A stretch of 64,000 bases of DNA from NCBI GenBank assembly GCA_949825065.1, contig OX463844.1:27685056-27749055 (forward strand), written 5' to 3'. The notes beneath the pieces are model-generated. The model was not told the origin of the DNA, did not search any database, and was given only the letters and a program-made list of their open reading frames with translations. The stretch is from Odontocerum albicorne. Taxonomy: Eukaryota > Arthropoda > Insecta > Trichoptera > Odontoceridae. A program made the position numbers and the translations under genes. Below are positions 1-10,915 of this stretch, piece after piece (the stretch's first letter is position 1; each line of letters opens with the position of its first letter).

Positions 1-892
1 TTCAACTTTCCATTGAATTTAATTCCGTAACTTATTTTTTTACTCCCATATTATGCTCAGTTATTTTTTGTATATTATTACAGTTTTAGTCACGGTACCT
101 AAAAAGCAATAAATAAAGAGTGCAATATTAAATTGAAGTCACATTTGATATGCACTTTGTTTGAAGAAACAGGTAAAAATATTATAAAATGTTCTATATT
201 GAACACTGAATATCTGAGACCTAAAATACGCTACACCATCATATTTGAAGGCTCTCTACAAAACCTTCTGGTGCTTGAATGAGTGCAAGAAAGTTCATTC
301 TGTGACGTGTTATATTTGACACACTCGTATCTCCCTTCATTAAATTTACGTACCTCAATTCAATTTTATTGTTAAACCTCAATTTGCTTTAAAAATTCAA
401 ATAGAGAAGAACAAATCACGTCTGGCAACTACAATAGCGTCCGAGTGACATGTATTGCAGTCTAGACATTTGCTTGTCATGCTACCATGTTTAATGACAG
501 AGTGCCACATTTTTTTTACGAGACGCATCATTTACCTTCTGAACATTCTTACACCCTTAATTAATAGAAAGCTTCTAGTTTCAGTTTATTCTATGGAAAC
601 TCTAGGGCCTTATCTTAATTGTCAATAAAACCCAATTCTTCAAATAAAAGTTCCCCTAAAATCTTGAACAGTTTGACCGATATCACTCTTCACGGCTTGC
701 AATCTGGCTCTTGCTGGGTTAATCTCACTTCAAGATATTCATCAAAATTTATCTAAAGAGGTATTATACTATATTACAAGGAAATAGAAGCGTTTTGTTT
801 TTAAAGTACGCATATTTTTTACAAACTTTGCATTATTCAAAAATGGGTAGATATTATTAATCAGAAAAATTTAACCAACCATTCAGCCAACG
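1..892. other. AT-rich intergenic DNA, nothing recognised
   Basis: No reading frame with family similarity, no clear repeat and no RNA gene is seen. One ACTCGTAT, a variant of the over-represented octamer, lies near 323. Confidence 0.5.
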
Positions 893-1150
893 ACTTCCAT
901 GGTCTAGTTGATAAGAAGCTTGACTACCAAACATAGATTCCAGATTGGATTTTCGATAGTATCCAAAAAAAGGTTACTAGTCTGGTAAAAGAGTTCGTAT
1001 AATATGAATACTGACGCGCTAAACGTGTGCAAGTGTTGTTACTTGTTCATGTGCGGGGTAGTATTCCAAACATATACTATGACCAACCGCAAGTTTTGTA
1101 CCAACTCCAGTGGCTCTAAACCCGAAGGCTTGCTTAATGAGATAAACGTC
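893..1150 (+). repeat. SINE family B-like copy, degenerate
   Basis: A tRNA-like head (TGGTCTAGTTGATAAGA as a box A relic and GGATTTTCGAT as a box B relic) is followed by a body different from SINE-A. About 25 bases here (CGCTAAACGTGTGCAAG onward) match the copy at 9.5 kb with about three differences. Boundaries are approximate. Confidence 0.45.
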
Positions 1151-1229
1151 AATGTTGTCTCCCAACCACTTTCTTCAATATGTTGGAATTGAATTTTTGC
1201 ATTACTCTTTCATTTTATACAGCATTCAT

Positions 1230-1412
1230 TTTATCAACGTGGCAAACTTGTTGCGATGTGGCAATGTCTTCAAACCAACAAGAAATATTTCAAAGAGAGC
1301 TTAAGTGAAAACCAGACAGGAATCCTTAAACAAATCTGGGTTACAACGGGAATTTAATTCGTAACCCCTGGGTCGGAAGATAGCCGTCTTACCAAATCAG
1401 CCACAGAAGTCA
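1230..1412 (-). repeat. SINE-A copy
   Basis: Read on the minus strand, a tRNA-like head (decayed box A, and box B near 1345) leads into the shared body CCTGTCTGGTTTTCACTTAA and the tail motif with ATGTGGCAAT. It is diverged, so an old insertion. The 3' terminus is hard to place. Confidence 0.65.
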
Positions 1413-2807
1413 TCTGAATCACCACTTTGGATATGTTGAAAAGTTACTATAATATATGATAGAATCAAGGAAGTAGAATTCTAATGATCATCTTAATTGA
1501 TATAATGCTATCCAACTATCCTTCAACAAAACAAATCACCTGTATTTTAATAACCAAGATAATTTAAATAATATGTTTGTCCCTTAAATTATCAATAAAG
1601 AAAGATCAGTCAATAAACCTTGTGGAAAACACCATGACTCTCCAATCCACCTGAGTGACCACTTCAAGAACAAACTTAATATCATTGCACCATCGCAGTT
1701 CTAGCATCTGATTTATTCAAATTTGACCGAAACCTGACACTTGTTGAATATATTCTGTGACAATAACAACCATCTCGTCATTGACATAAAATCATTGCAT
1801 ATTTCGTCAAATTTTGGTCAACGTTCCGTCAGACGATATTATATACGAACTGGTTTGGACTCCTCTACGTATAGTCGGCAAGTTGTGAAACCGAAGTTAA
1901 GATTAAGAAAACAGAAAAGATTTCTTTCTGTCATTGCCGCCACGAATCTCGGTTAAAACATATCATTGTAAAAGTCTCCGTTAAAAAAGTGAATTTTTTT
2001 ATACGGTAAAAACGCGGGAAAACTTTTTTAATGTGATTCTTTTCGTATATTTGTTCAATGTAATTATTAATTTATGAACGTTCAACTACTGGTGATTGTT
2101 TCGGATTTATACCAAATATTCTTAAATGTAAGTTTTTTGGCTCTATTTAATTTTTTATTGAATGTTTGTTTTCGTAGTCGCTTTTTTTTGTATGAAAATT
2201 CAATTTTAAAATTCGATGTTTTGTTCCTTCGTATGTTTAGGTATTTGGGTATGCCTAAAGCTACGCACAAATTTCTTTTATATTTCAAGTATATATATTA
2301 TCTTAATTGATTTTAGTTGATAATAGCGTATTTTTCATAATTTTAACGTGATTGTTTTGTTTATGTAATACTCATATTATTATCGCGTAATATTTAATAA
2401 ATTGATGATCTTTGTTTTTCGGAAATGTTCTTTTTTCGAGTAATATTTCAATTGGATCAATCTAGGTCTGCCTTCAAGTGTAAGAGATATAGATGGCGTA
2501 TGCAGCTTTGGAAAGCAATTGAAGACGATGGTTTTTGGGAATTCTTATTAAAATGTATGATTATATATGCATACTAAACACAAGTTTCACTCCACCTAAA
2601 GCCAAATGTGTGACTACCGCATATGAGAAGATCTATAAAGGTTTATTTACGAAATATGTTTTTCTAGATATATATGCAGGTGCGGGGAACTTCCTTGTCT
2701 AATAGCCGCCGCCGCCATCTTGCTATCCTTACATTCAAATTAAATATATTTACATTGGGATATTTTTAATATGTCCATAATAGTGTGGTCAAATCTTTAG
2801 TTACAGC
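1413..2807. other. AT-rich intergenic DNA, nothing recognised
   Basis: Open frames on both strands overlap at 2074-2310, as expected from low-complexity AT DNA, and neither has a recognisable domain. A short CCGCCGCCGCC run lies near 2706. Confidence 0.45.
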
Positions 2808-2870
2808 GCTCTTGAGGAGAGTCTGCTCTCTAAACGGCGCTATATAAATTGATATTATTATTATGATTAT
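2808..2870 (+). repeat. LINE 3'-end module with (ATT)n tail
   Basis: AGCGCTCTTGAGGAGAGTCT, then CTCTCTAAACGGCGCTATA and an ATTATTATT tail. GAGAG and CTCTC form an inner stem and AGCGC and GGCGCT an outer stem. Three more copies (5.5, 10.9 and 52.6 kb) keep the design. It resembles 3' ends of LINEs whose reverse transcriptase recognises a terminal stem-loop. Confidence 0.55.
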
Positions 2871-3350
2871 AAGTAAGACTTTTTCAATATGTTTGCGGGA
2901 TTTAAAAACAATGAATGTTTATTGAAATACACATTAGTTTTTTTTCAAATTCTTATTAAGTATCATTTTTATATATATTTTTTATTTTTATATATATTAT
3001 CCGGTGATTTTAATAACAAGTGTTTGGGTTTATGGTATGTACATTTATTTCATGTAAAAGGTGTTTAAATCGTGTATAAACATTTAACCAGCAAAATACA
3101 TTAAAACCCTTCTTAATATTTGTCTCGTCACATTAACAATAATGAAGAATAGTAGCTCTAGTCCTAACGATTTTTTTTATATCCAAAAAACAACATTTAA
3201 AATTTACATCGTTTTAATTAAAAGGCAAACCGTCGTGTATATATTAAGTACTCGTACATAACAATACGAAAAAAAATCTAATTTATAGATATGTTTAGAG
3301 AACGAAATAATATAATTATGTAGTCATAAATTTGGTATTTTAACCTAAAT
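2871..3350. other. AT-rich DNA, nothing recognised
   Basis: Poly-T and AT runs, with one TACTCGTA octamer at 3249. No coding or repeat signal is seen. Confidence 0.45.
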
Positions 3351-3550
3351 ACTAAAACACTCAGCTGAAAGATACACCCTCTATTTCAAAACAATATTTA
3401 ATCCCAAGTTACTAAAACACTCAGCTGAAAGATATACACTCTGTTTCAAAACACACTTTAATCCCAAGTTACTAAAACACTCAGCTGAAAGATACACACT
3501 CTGTTTCAAAACACACTTTAATCCCAAGTTACTAAAACACTCAGCTGAAA
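3351..3550. repeat. 60-bp minisatellite, 3.3 units
   Basis: Three full units and a partial fourth run with an exact 60-base period. Units begin ACTAAAACACTCAGCTGAAA and end AATCCCAAGTT. Units 2 and 3 differ at a single base; unit 1 differs at several. Each contains the palindrome TCAGCTGA. Confidence 0.95.
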
Positions 3551-4601
3551 CATTCACTAGTTATCTCATACATCATTTCAACCGCATCATTATCTCAACC
3601 ACCACATCAACATTATATCAAACATATCCCATACGCATCAGTCATTCACTCACATGCTTATATGAAGACTTCCAAAAGCTCCTTACATCTGCCTTTTCCC
3701 TTTCATAGAGCCAGTTTGTTATATAAAAAGCGCATTATCTTTAATCGTATGAAATTTAAATGTTTGCATTCAGTTGTTATTAAAAAATAAATTAGATTAC
3801 TTGAATTAAACAAGGTAACTTTTCAATGTTGTTCAAACTATTGAGCTATACAAGAAGATACATTTTGATAAACTAATTAATTATTTTTATTCAAAATATA
3901 TTATTGTTCTCGATAATATTGGAATTCAATCTACTCGTACTTTACATTTTGAAATTTTATCATATTTTCGAAAAGGTTAATCATTTATGGATAATGCCCT
4001 ACTGATTACAGGAAATCAAATAGCAAAGGTTTAATTTTTACGGAGAATCGAATACAATCCAAAACAAAGCTAATATTATTATTGTATGGCATGGAAATTG
4101 GACACTGCGAGGCAAAGTAAGGAGAATAGTAAATATTTTCAAAATGTGCTAAGTATTTGGAATGATTACGTTGAGTTAACAGAACTGTCTATACAATATG
4201 AACTTGTCATTTAATATAGACCATTATCAATGTTCTAAAGTGTCCAATAAACTTTTGGAAATACGACAAGACAAGATTTTGAAAATGAAACGATTGTACT
4301 TGTAAGTCTCGCAAGAGGATGAGGAAGGGTCACTCACCAGTGGAGCAACAAAATTAAGAACAACAGGCGCGGCGCGCACGTAACGCCAGGGCGGCAGGAA
4401 ATGGAGAGGAGTGGAAAATAATTGGTAATTGCGATATTCAGTCATCAAGAAAACAACGAAGAAGTTTAGAAACTTAAACATAAAAAAAAAAGATTGGTAA
4501 GGAGTTATTTAGAAGCTTGAACATAGAAAAGAATCTCAGAGATATCTTCATAGTATGTTTTTATTTTTGTAATTTTTGTTATTTAATAGGAATGTTAACT
4601 T
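3551..4601. other. AT-rich DNA, nothing recognised
   Basis: No domain or known repeat. An octamer copy lies at 3932. The minus-strand frame at 4227-4481 shows no similarity and probably arises from AT bias. Confidence 0.4.
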
Positions 4602-4617
4602 ATTGTAATTTATTTTT

Positions 4618-4698
4618 AACAAACACTGTTTATTCCACTTTTTTTTATGACGGTATAACCCTACCGGTTTCAAGGCTTTCACCTCATCTTCAGGGGAG
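4618..4698 (-). ncRNA. Hammerhead-ribozyme-like motif, left arm of the palindrome
   Basis: This is the mirror copy, with the CTGAAGA box at 4687-4693 read on the minus strand. A transcript across both arms would fold as one long hairpin, which would compete with ribozyme folding. Confidence 0.35.
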
Positions 4699-4719
4699 CG
4701 CAAACAAGACTTGTTTGCG

Positions 4720-4800
4720 CTCCCCTGAAGATGAGGTGAAAGCCTTGAAACCGGTAGGGTTATACCGTCATAAAAAAAAAGTGGAATAAACAGTGTTTGT
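4720..4800 (+). ncRNA. Hammerhead-ribozyme-like motif, right arm of the palindrome
   Basis: The order fits a hammerhead: CTGAAGA (4725-4731, CUGANGA box), a GAGG/CCTT helix II with a TGAAAG loop, GAAA (4747-4750), a CGGTA/TACCG helix III, then a GTC triplet (4767-4769). Two departures weaken it: an extra U before helix II and an extra C before helix III. Helix I is not obvious. The mirror arm carries the same motif on the minus strand. Activity is unknown. Confidence 0.35.
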
Positions 4801-4817
4801 TAAAAATAAATTACAAT

Positions 4818-5545
4818 GTCTTTAAACCTCCACAACGTTAATGCCTTAACTATAAACAACAATGTTAACTTACGTTCATAAATGATGCCCTTAGAAAATA
4901 AGCTATCAACCCATGCTATTATATCATATAAAATATAAAATGTGCTTATTATTCCGGAATTTAACTGCATGAACAAAATAAAATATAAATATAGTCGACT
5001 CTCGATTATCCTTGGTGGAAGGGAATAATTTACCAAGATAAAAAAACAGGATGATCTCCGCCAAAAAAATTCACACAAAACTAAAGTACATACCTATAAG
5101 ACATCAAAACACAAAATAAATAATATAAAATACAAGTACATATAAACAATTAAAAAGTCAGTAATAAATCTATTGCAGTGAACTCTTAGCTTTAATTTAC
5201 AATTTGACGTGATGCGCCCGTCCGTTTATGTTACATCAAAGGTAAATATTGAATCTACGCAAGCCCAAATAATAATATCGGCAAATAGTCCAACAGTCGC
5301 CGACTAGAATTTCCGGTCAATGATGCGTCCGCAATTTCACCAGTTTTTTTTTTCTATTATAATATCAATTTTGCCAGTTTTATTTTCTGGTACATATTAT
5401 GTAGTCGTATGTAAAAATATTTTTACATTTCAAATACGAGTAAAATTACAATATTACACTAACTTTCTATGGATATACTCAACTTACTTATATTTATTTT
5501 GTAATATTTTTAATCTGTCAATATGGGGCTCAAGTCCCGAAGATC
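4818..5545. other. AT-rich DNA, nothing recognised
   Basis: Apart from the short flank shared with the 46.9-kb repeat (4818-4860) and an octamer at 5435, no signal is seen. Confidence 0.4.
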
Positions 5546-5612
5546 GAGCGCCCTTGAGGAGGATTGTCTCACCAAATGGTACTAAATAAATTGTATTTTT
5601 ATTATTATTATG
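5546..5612 (+). repeat. LINE 3'-end module with (ATT)n tail
   Basis: GAGCGCCCTTGAGGAGGATT, then a decayed 3' stem (TGGTACTAAATAAATT) and TTATTATTATT. Same module as at 2.8 kb. Confidence 0.5.
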
Positions 5613-5849
5613 TTTCCTTGAAAGGAAAAACATAAGGCCATGTTCATGGTGGTACAAAACACATTTCAATATTTAAACATGAGAAAATGTTTTACCAACA
5701 GTTAAATAACGGTACCCAACCGAATGAAGTTAAGTCTTCGCATGCGCCTCATCTCTTCCCCTAGCATACGAGTATCATATGTTCATTCATCGTATGCTTG
5801 TTTAAATCCAATAAACACATTTTAAAGATATTTGTATTATATTATAATT

Positions 5850-5993
5850 ATTGTATACAGTACTTACGGGCAATCTTACAATACAATCTTACAATATTAC
5901 CGTATGGCAATATCTTCCAACCAACCAAAATCTTCTTAAACTCACAGTTTGGAAAAAAATGCGTCTTACCAACTAGGTCACGGAGGTCGTCTC
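5850..5993 (-). repeat. SINE-A copy with internal deletion
   Basis: Read on the minus strand, the head GACCTCCGTGACCTAGTTGG, then TAAGACGC, jumps to the tail motif GGTTGGTTGGAAGATATTGC. Most of the anticodon-to-box-B part and the body are missing. It abuts a mariner remnant. Confidence 0.65.
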
Positions 5994-6064
5994 CGATCAA
6001 ATCGACATATTTCATGAAACAAACCTTTCTGCAGAGGTCCAAAAACTGTCGTGAATATTCGATG

Positions 6065-6440
6065 CGTTGTTATTTTTGAAGTGGAGTGAGCATTTTGCAC
6101 TGCATACCCACCTTGCACTGACTTTTGACATCCCTAGATGCTGATGGAGGATATTCAAAATGATTGTAGGTGGTACTCCAACCATCTCTGCAAGCTGTTG
6201 TTTATTTAGGCGGGCATCTTTCTACTTTTTTGACGATGTTTGAAGAGTGGCTACATGAGGCCTTCCTGGTCGGAGGTCGTCTTCAATCGATTCTCTCAGA
6301 ACTATGCAACTTGTAAACCATCGTTTTTCTAGGGCAACAGTCCCCGTAAACCGCTAACATATCTTCCAAAACTATTTGAGGTGTTTTCTCTTGTTTTGTG
6401 AGAAACTTAATAACTCTTTTTTTTTAATACTCGGGGTGTT
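6065..6440 (-). pseudogene. Mariner transposase N-terminal remnant
   Basis: Minus-strand translation gives pieces typical of the mariner paired-type helix-turn-helix region: RESIEDDLRPGRPHVATLQT (about 6240-6300), then ARLNKQQLAEMVGVPPTIIL and HQHLGMSKVSARWV. Stops and shifts break the frame, and no catalytic domain follows. Function is lost. Confidence 0.75.
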
Positions 6441-6944
6441 ATTAACGTTTGACATACTCATCTGACGATATCTTAAACAATACTATCATAATTAGACTTA
6501 AACTTGGTGAATATAGTAATAAGAGTCATATTATCGGAACATGCGCATGCCCACTACTGCCCCCTCCCTTAACCCTTTCATTCCGCGAATTTATTGAACT
6601 CCCCTCATAGAATAAAATCTGAATTCTTAAAAATATTTTTAATACGAAATCCCCAACTACTTTCTCAAAACAAAAGAACCATGGATATTTACATAAAACT
6701 TATGCAAAGTTTATTTATTTATTACTAATTTGTACGCAGAAATGTGGGTCAGTCGTTTTCTCACTAAATGCTTTCGATTATTTAATGTTTCTGCTTAACT
6801 GAAGAAATACTCGTATAATGCTATATTACAGCATCTGGATCAAATGAGGAAATAATAAACTTCCCAAATAATCAAAGTAAAATATAACTCAATTTATATT
6901 TTTATTGTTAACTGCATAACACATAAAGTAATGTATTGATCCCC
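6441..6944. other. AT-rich DNA, nothing recognised
   Basis: Octamer at 6808. No coding or repeat signal. Confidence 0.4.
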
Positions 6945-7475
6945 GGGCATCTTGACGTATGGAAGTGAAACTTGGACTTAACAGAACAAGAATAAAAACA
7001 ACGTGAGATTAATGCTGTAAAGATGCGTGCACTAATATTAATGCTGTAAAGATGCGTGCACTAATATTTCTTTGGAGTATCAATGTTTCGAGTAAGACGG
7101 AATTAAAACATCAGAATTAAGTGGTTAGGGGTGAATGTAAACTGAAGTATTGAGTTAGGTGAAGAAAAGCACGATGAGATGGTTTGGGTTGTAGAACGAA
7201 TGAATGAAGAAAGAGTAACAAAATATATATGCACACAAAATAGTGCACATGTGTGTGTATAGCGTATGAGAGGAAGTTAAGGAAAGTGTGGTTGGATCAA
7301 GTTAATGATATTCTGAAAGAAGGAAACATAGAAAGTCTGAAAGATTGTAGAAGGTGTATGGATGTGGAAAAGACTAAGGATGTGTGTGGAGATAGTTTGG
7401 TGCTCTGTCCTCTACTTACCCTGCCAGGAAAATGGCGTGATAGTATGCATGTATTATACAATATATATATAAATG
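6945..7475 (+). mobile_element. LINE family C, C-terminal and 3' fragment
   Basis: Decayed translation gives LTYGSETWT, then from 7253 RKLRKVWLDQVNDILKEGN and later GKWRDSMHV. These are the C-terminal tail of an endonuclease/reverse-transcriptase LINE and its 3' end (consensus-like CTCTGCCTACC...GGCGTGATGGTATGTATG). A 36-bp direct repeat (AATGCTGTAAAGATGCGTGC core) lies at about 7007-7070. The frame is broken upstream of 7253. Confidence 0.75.
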
Positions 7476-8055
7476 AGGGCATGGCTAAAATTGTTGATTT
7501 AAGCAAGGGGAAGAAAGGATCTTAAAAATGGTTTGGACACATGGAGAGAATAAATTATGAAAGAATGACTAAGCGAGTATACAAGTCAGAAGTGCAAGTT
7601 GTGCGTGGAAAAGGTAGACTGAGAAAAACGTGACAGGATTAAATGGACCAGATTTATAAATAAAGTAAATCGAGAACATACAGATATAAAGTGCGAAAGT
7701 AAATGAAAAGCGTGGTGAGGAAGACATTGAAGTATGGTTGAATCAAGTTAAGATTTTTTTTAAAGAAGGAAAACTGTGATAAGGTGTATGAATGTGGAAG
7801 AGATGAAATACGTGTATTGAAATAGGAATGTCTGGAGCAAAAAAAAGGCGTGGTGGAATGTATGTTAAGTATGAATAACAGAGGACTGCATGACGAGATA
7901 TATGAATATTTGGAGAAAAGTTTGGAGATCTGTTCTCTCTGCCTTACCTACAAGGGAGGTGGCGTGATGATATGTATGTATGGTGATGATATTAATCACC
8001 AGATATGTATGTATGATGATATGTATGTATGGTGATGATATTAAACACTTACTGA
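7476..8055 (+). mobile_element. LINE family C, second 3' fragment head to tail
   Basis: A second diverged copy of the same LINE end: LKNGLDTWREIN-like text, TKRVYKSEVQVVRGKGR, then CTCTCTGCCTTACC and GGCGTGATGATATGTATGTA. It ends in repeated ATGTATGTATGGTGATGATA. It lies in the same orientation directly after the first fragment. Confidence 0.7.
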
Positions 8056-8460
8056 AGCTCTACCAGGTAGTTGATCAACTTGAATGAGGAAGCAAAGGCG
8101 CCACGCCACTCCCATAATATGTGGATATGGGCAATACTCGTACACGCAGGCAACCAATCGAACAAACGACGTAAGCCCTTTTATGAAATTTATAATCTTA
8201 TAATTTATTGAATTTACAGTGAAAGAACAATTTACAACGTAATTATTTTTTTATATTCTTTTTGTCTAAATGCAGAATTCTCATATATCTAAGATACTTT
8301 ACTGTTTACGGTATCTGAGCTAATAATTCAGCACGATGGGGGAAGGGGAACATGCTATTTTTATGATTATTGAAATTAATTTCTTTAAACTCTTGCTACA
8401 TTGTATATCTCTTTGTTATGTAAAATGAATGTAATCCAAAAACATGTATAACAAACAAAC
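8056..8460. other. AT-rich DNA, nothing recognised
   Basis: Octamer at 8134. No coding or repeat signal. Confidence 0.4.
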
Positions 8461-8620
8461 GTAAGATACAGGCAAAAGTTTAGTTGCTGGGGACACAACA
8501 AATAAAAGACAATAAAACCAGATCCATATGAATTGTGTGTCTACTTTTAATTACCCGTTATTTTTTCATAAATTACGTATTTATAATATTTCTTGTCATT
8601 TATAAATAAAAAATAAAATG
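8461..8620 (+). mobile_element. LINE family D 3' end
   Basis: GATACAGGCAAAAGTTTAGT, then GCTGGGGACACAACAAAT, CCAGATCC and an A/T tail ending TAAATAAAAAATAAAA. The same module occurs at 42.48 kb (+) and 23.58-23.76 kb (-), where it follows a FADD reverse transcriptase. That identifies it as the 3' UTR of that LINE. Confidence 0.7.
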
Positions 8621-9344
8621 AACCTTAGTTCAATTGCACCATCGCCCACGTACTTATGGGGGACAAAATAAGTCCCTATAAAAGATACAAATCTTATTTA
8701 TTTATTATGAGCGCGACGTCACAATGACGAAGAAGGAACTGCCCAAAGGAAATCCTCCGCCGGCGACACGCCCGAGTAAGAAATTAATAGTAGCGAAATG
8801 AGAGAAGAAAAATGACTCACATCACAGTAAATGTACTTAGAAAGCGACTAAGGGTCTGGAGTTCAAACAGTACTTTCGCAGAAAAGTTAAAATGCAACAA
8901 AACTATCATCAGACAACAATCGGTCCAAAGGTATACCATATGTAAGGCTAAATGAAGATCCCTTCGGAAATTATTGGCTTGATTAGAATTGCAGTACCAC
9001 GAAATGTGATATATGGGTTGATCCGTACGAATGGATAAGATTGAAGCTAGAAAGTTTGAAATTAAAGCTTCCATGGCTAGAGAGAAATTGAATAATCCAA
9101 TACATTAGATACACCAACGGGAGACACGTTTAACACAAGGAAAAAATTAAATTTCTGTCTTCCCACGAGGGATGACGGTCACCGTCATTATGAACTCGGA
9201 AATATTTGAAAATTGCTTCAAATTTATCACTTTGGTTCTTGAAGGCGATATGCCTGAAAGAAAATCAAATATCTGCTAGGCATAATTTTTCATAATTTCT
9301 TTAGTCATCGTTAAAGATTATCAAAATAAAACTATTTATTAGTA
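8621..9344. other. Intergenic DNA, nothing recognised
   Basis: Slightly higher GC than its surroundings near 8700-8780. No domain or repeat recognised. Confidence 0.4.
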
Positions 9345-9590
9345 TTTGTGATCATATGTGGTAAGACCTTTGCCACACAGGTCGTAAGACGCTCGACTTC
9401 CATCCGAGTGTTTGGGATTCGATTCCCAATAGTCCTCGAAATTAAAAATAGGGCCCCAATCTGGTCGAGTAGAAAAAAAATACGTCTGGAAACAATATTC
9501 ACGTGCGCTAGACATGTGCCAGTGTTGTTGCATCTTCATGAGCTACAAGTTCCGCGTCCACTCTAATGGTAATAAATCAGAAGACGCAAT
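9345..9590 (+). repeat. SINE family B copy
   Basis: A tRNA-like head with box A relic (CACACAGGTCGTAAGACGC) and an intact box B-like GGATTCGATTCCC is followed by a body unlike SINE-A. The segment GCGCTAGACATGTGCCAGTG matches the copy at 1.02 kb. Open frames on both strands here are incidental. Confidence 0.5.
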
Positions 9591-9606
9591 GAATAGGGAT
9601 GATCAA

Positions 9607-9775
9607 TTTCATGGACTAGTTTGAAAGGCGATTGTTTCCCAGTCCGGGGGTTTCGGGTTTGATTTCATTGGCACACTATTTTATTAAAAAAAAAAATCCA
9701 GTTTGGTTTTTACTTAACGCCTCTTTTACATATTTCAGGCTGTTTGGAGAGATTGTCATATAACAATAAATTCCC
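9607..9775 (+). repeat. SINE-A copy, diverged
   Basis: Head relic CATGGACTAGTTTGAAAGGC, box B relic GGGTTTGATTTC, the body AATCCAGTTTGGTTTTTACT, then AGGCTGTTTGGAGAGATTGT. It sits directly after the SINE-B copy. Confidence 0.65.
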
Positions 9776-9870
9776 AATGTTTTTACTTTGGTTGGTTGGT
9801 TGGTCGAAATTCTCAATGTTTTTAATCAGGTTGGTTGGAAGAGATTGTTCTTTGACAAAGAACCCACCAA
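9776..9870 (+). repeat. SINE-A tail fragment with GGTT repeats
   Basis: TTGGTTGGTTGGTTGGT, then a second GGTTGGTTGGAAGAGATTGT. Looks like slippage within, or partial duplication of, the SINE-A 3' region. Confidence 0.5.
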
Positions 9871-10255
9871 ATAATATATTGTACATATAAGTATTTAATT
9901 GAAAGTATAAGAAAAAATGAAAATATTTTGTCTCCTGGCCACGCTCTTCATTATTATTCGGCATCGGCAATTCGGATATATTAAAGGGTACCATATATAT
10001 GAATGAATGAGGTCGATAAAAAATAATTTAGAACAAATGTTATTTTTATGCATAGTATTTATTACTTTTGAAAAAATCCTGTCAAGGTTCCCAAAAATGA
10101 ATATCATACACATATACGAGTACGATGTTTTAGCGTAAATCGTTCTAAGCCCGCGTATTGGGTTTCACCTCTTTTTTTGACAAAAATGAACTCATTAACA
10201 GGGGTATTTTATATAAAAATATACCTCAATATCATTTAAATGTAATATTCTAGGT

Positions 10256-10638
10256 CAGGGATTCCCAAAATGTGGTACGCGTACCCGCAGCGAAAGATTT
10301 GAAGTGATACTCGGTTGAACTATTTTTCGTAAAAATATTTTGGTTTATATACTCGTATGTTAGTTAAGTCGCGACACAAATCGAGCCAAAGCGTGCACTC
10401 GGTGGCGAACACTCCCGACAACAGCCGAGACTTTACGATCAAGTGACTTGTCCGCGATTCACCCTAGTACGCTTATGTATTTTTTTCAAGAAAAATGTTG
10501 GCTAAGATTATAAGTCACATTATGAAACAGGTACAAAATACCCCCATTTCTCTTATTATCTTTGTCATAAATTAGGTACACTAGTGAAATAAATGTATCT
10601 AAAGGGGTACGAACATGTTTAAAGTTTGGGCAACACTG
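10256..10638. mobile_element. hAT-type MITE, 383 bp
   Basis: The ends CAGGGATTCCCAAAATGTGG and, inverted, CAGTGTTGCCCAAACTTTAA are classic hAT termini. Flanking 8-mers TTCTAGGT (10248) and GTTTAGGT (10639) agree at six of eight positions, consistent with an aged 8-bp target duplication. There is no transposase inside. Confidence 0.75.
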
Positions 10639-10857
10639 GTTTAGGTAATACAAAATAGCATATAAATATGTTGCTTCTTTACAATTTTCTAAATAAAGAA
10701 ATTAATTTAAATCTAAATGGCAAATAAACTGATAGAAAAATGCGTTTAGAAAAAAGTTTTTGGCGGTTTTCTTATCAAATATGTGAAACTTAACATGAGC
10801 AGATGCGGAGAAATACTAAATCTAATGATCGCTGCCATTACCTTCCAATCCTAGTTA

Positions 10858-10915
10858 GAGCGCCCTTGAAGAGAATCTAGTCTCTAAATAGCGCTATATG
10901 AATTTTCCTTTTATT
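10858..10915 (+). repeat. LINE 3'-end module
   Basis: GAGCGCCCTTGAAGAGAATC, TAGTCTCTAAATAGCGCTATA. Same stem-loop design as at 2.8 kb, with a decayed T-rich tail. Confidence 0.5.

Larger units (their letters stand above)
4602..4817. repeat. 216-bp near-perfect palindrome (foldback of a dispersed repeat)
   Basis: Two arms of about 107 bases are complementary apart from one extra base in a poly-A run and meet at a single central base (4709). Each arm contains the repeat unit also found at 16.6 and 46.9 kb (ACCGGTTTCAAGGCTTTCAC or its complement). The sequence just right of the palindrome (4818-4860) also recurs, inverted, next to the 46.9-kb copy, so both derive from one larger dispersed element. 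Confidence 0.95.

Noticed and set aside
2074..2310. Overlapping frames on opposite strands
   Set aside because: Low-complexity AT-rich sequence opens both strands at once, and neither frame has a recognisable domain or codon pattern.
3351..3550. Evenly spaced repeats as a CRISPR array
   Set aside because: The units are contiguous 60-mers with no unique spacers, and the DNA is eukaryotic.
7253..7525. 90-codon frame as a possible small host gene
   Set aside because: It has close relatives at 34.7 and 49.0 kb that are LINE C-terminal tails, so it is transposon debris.
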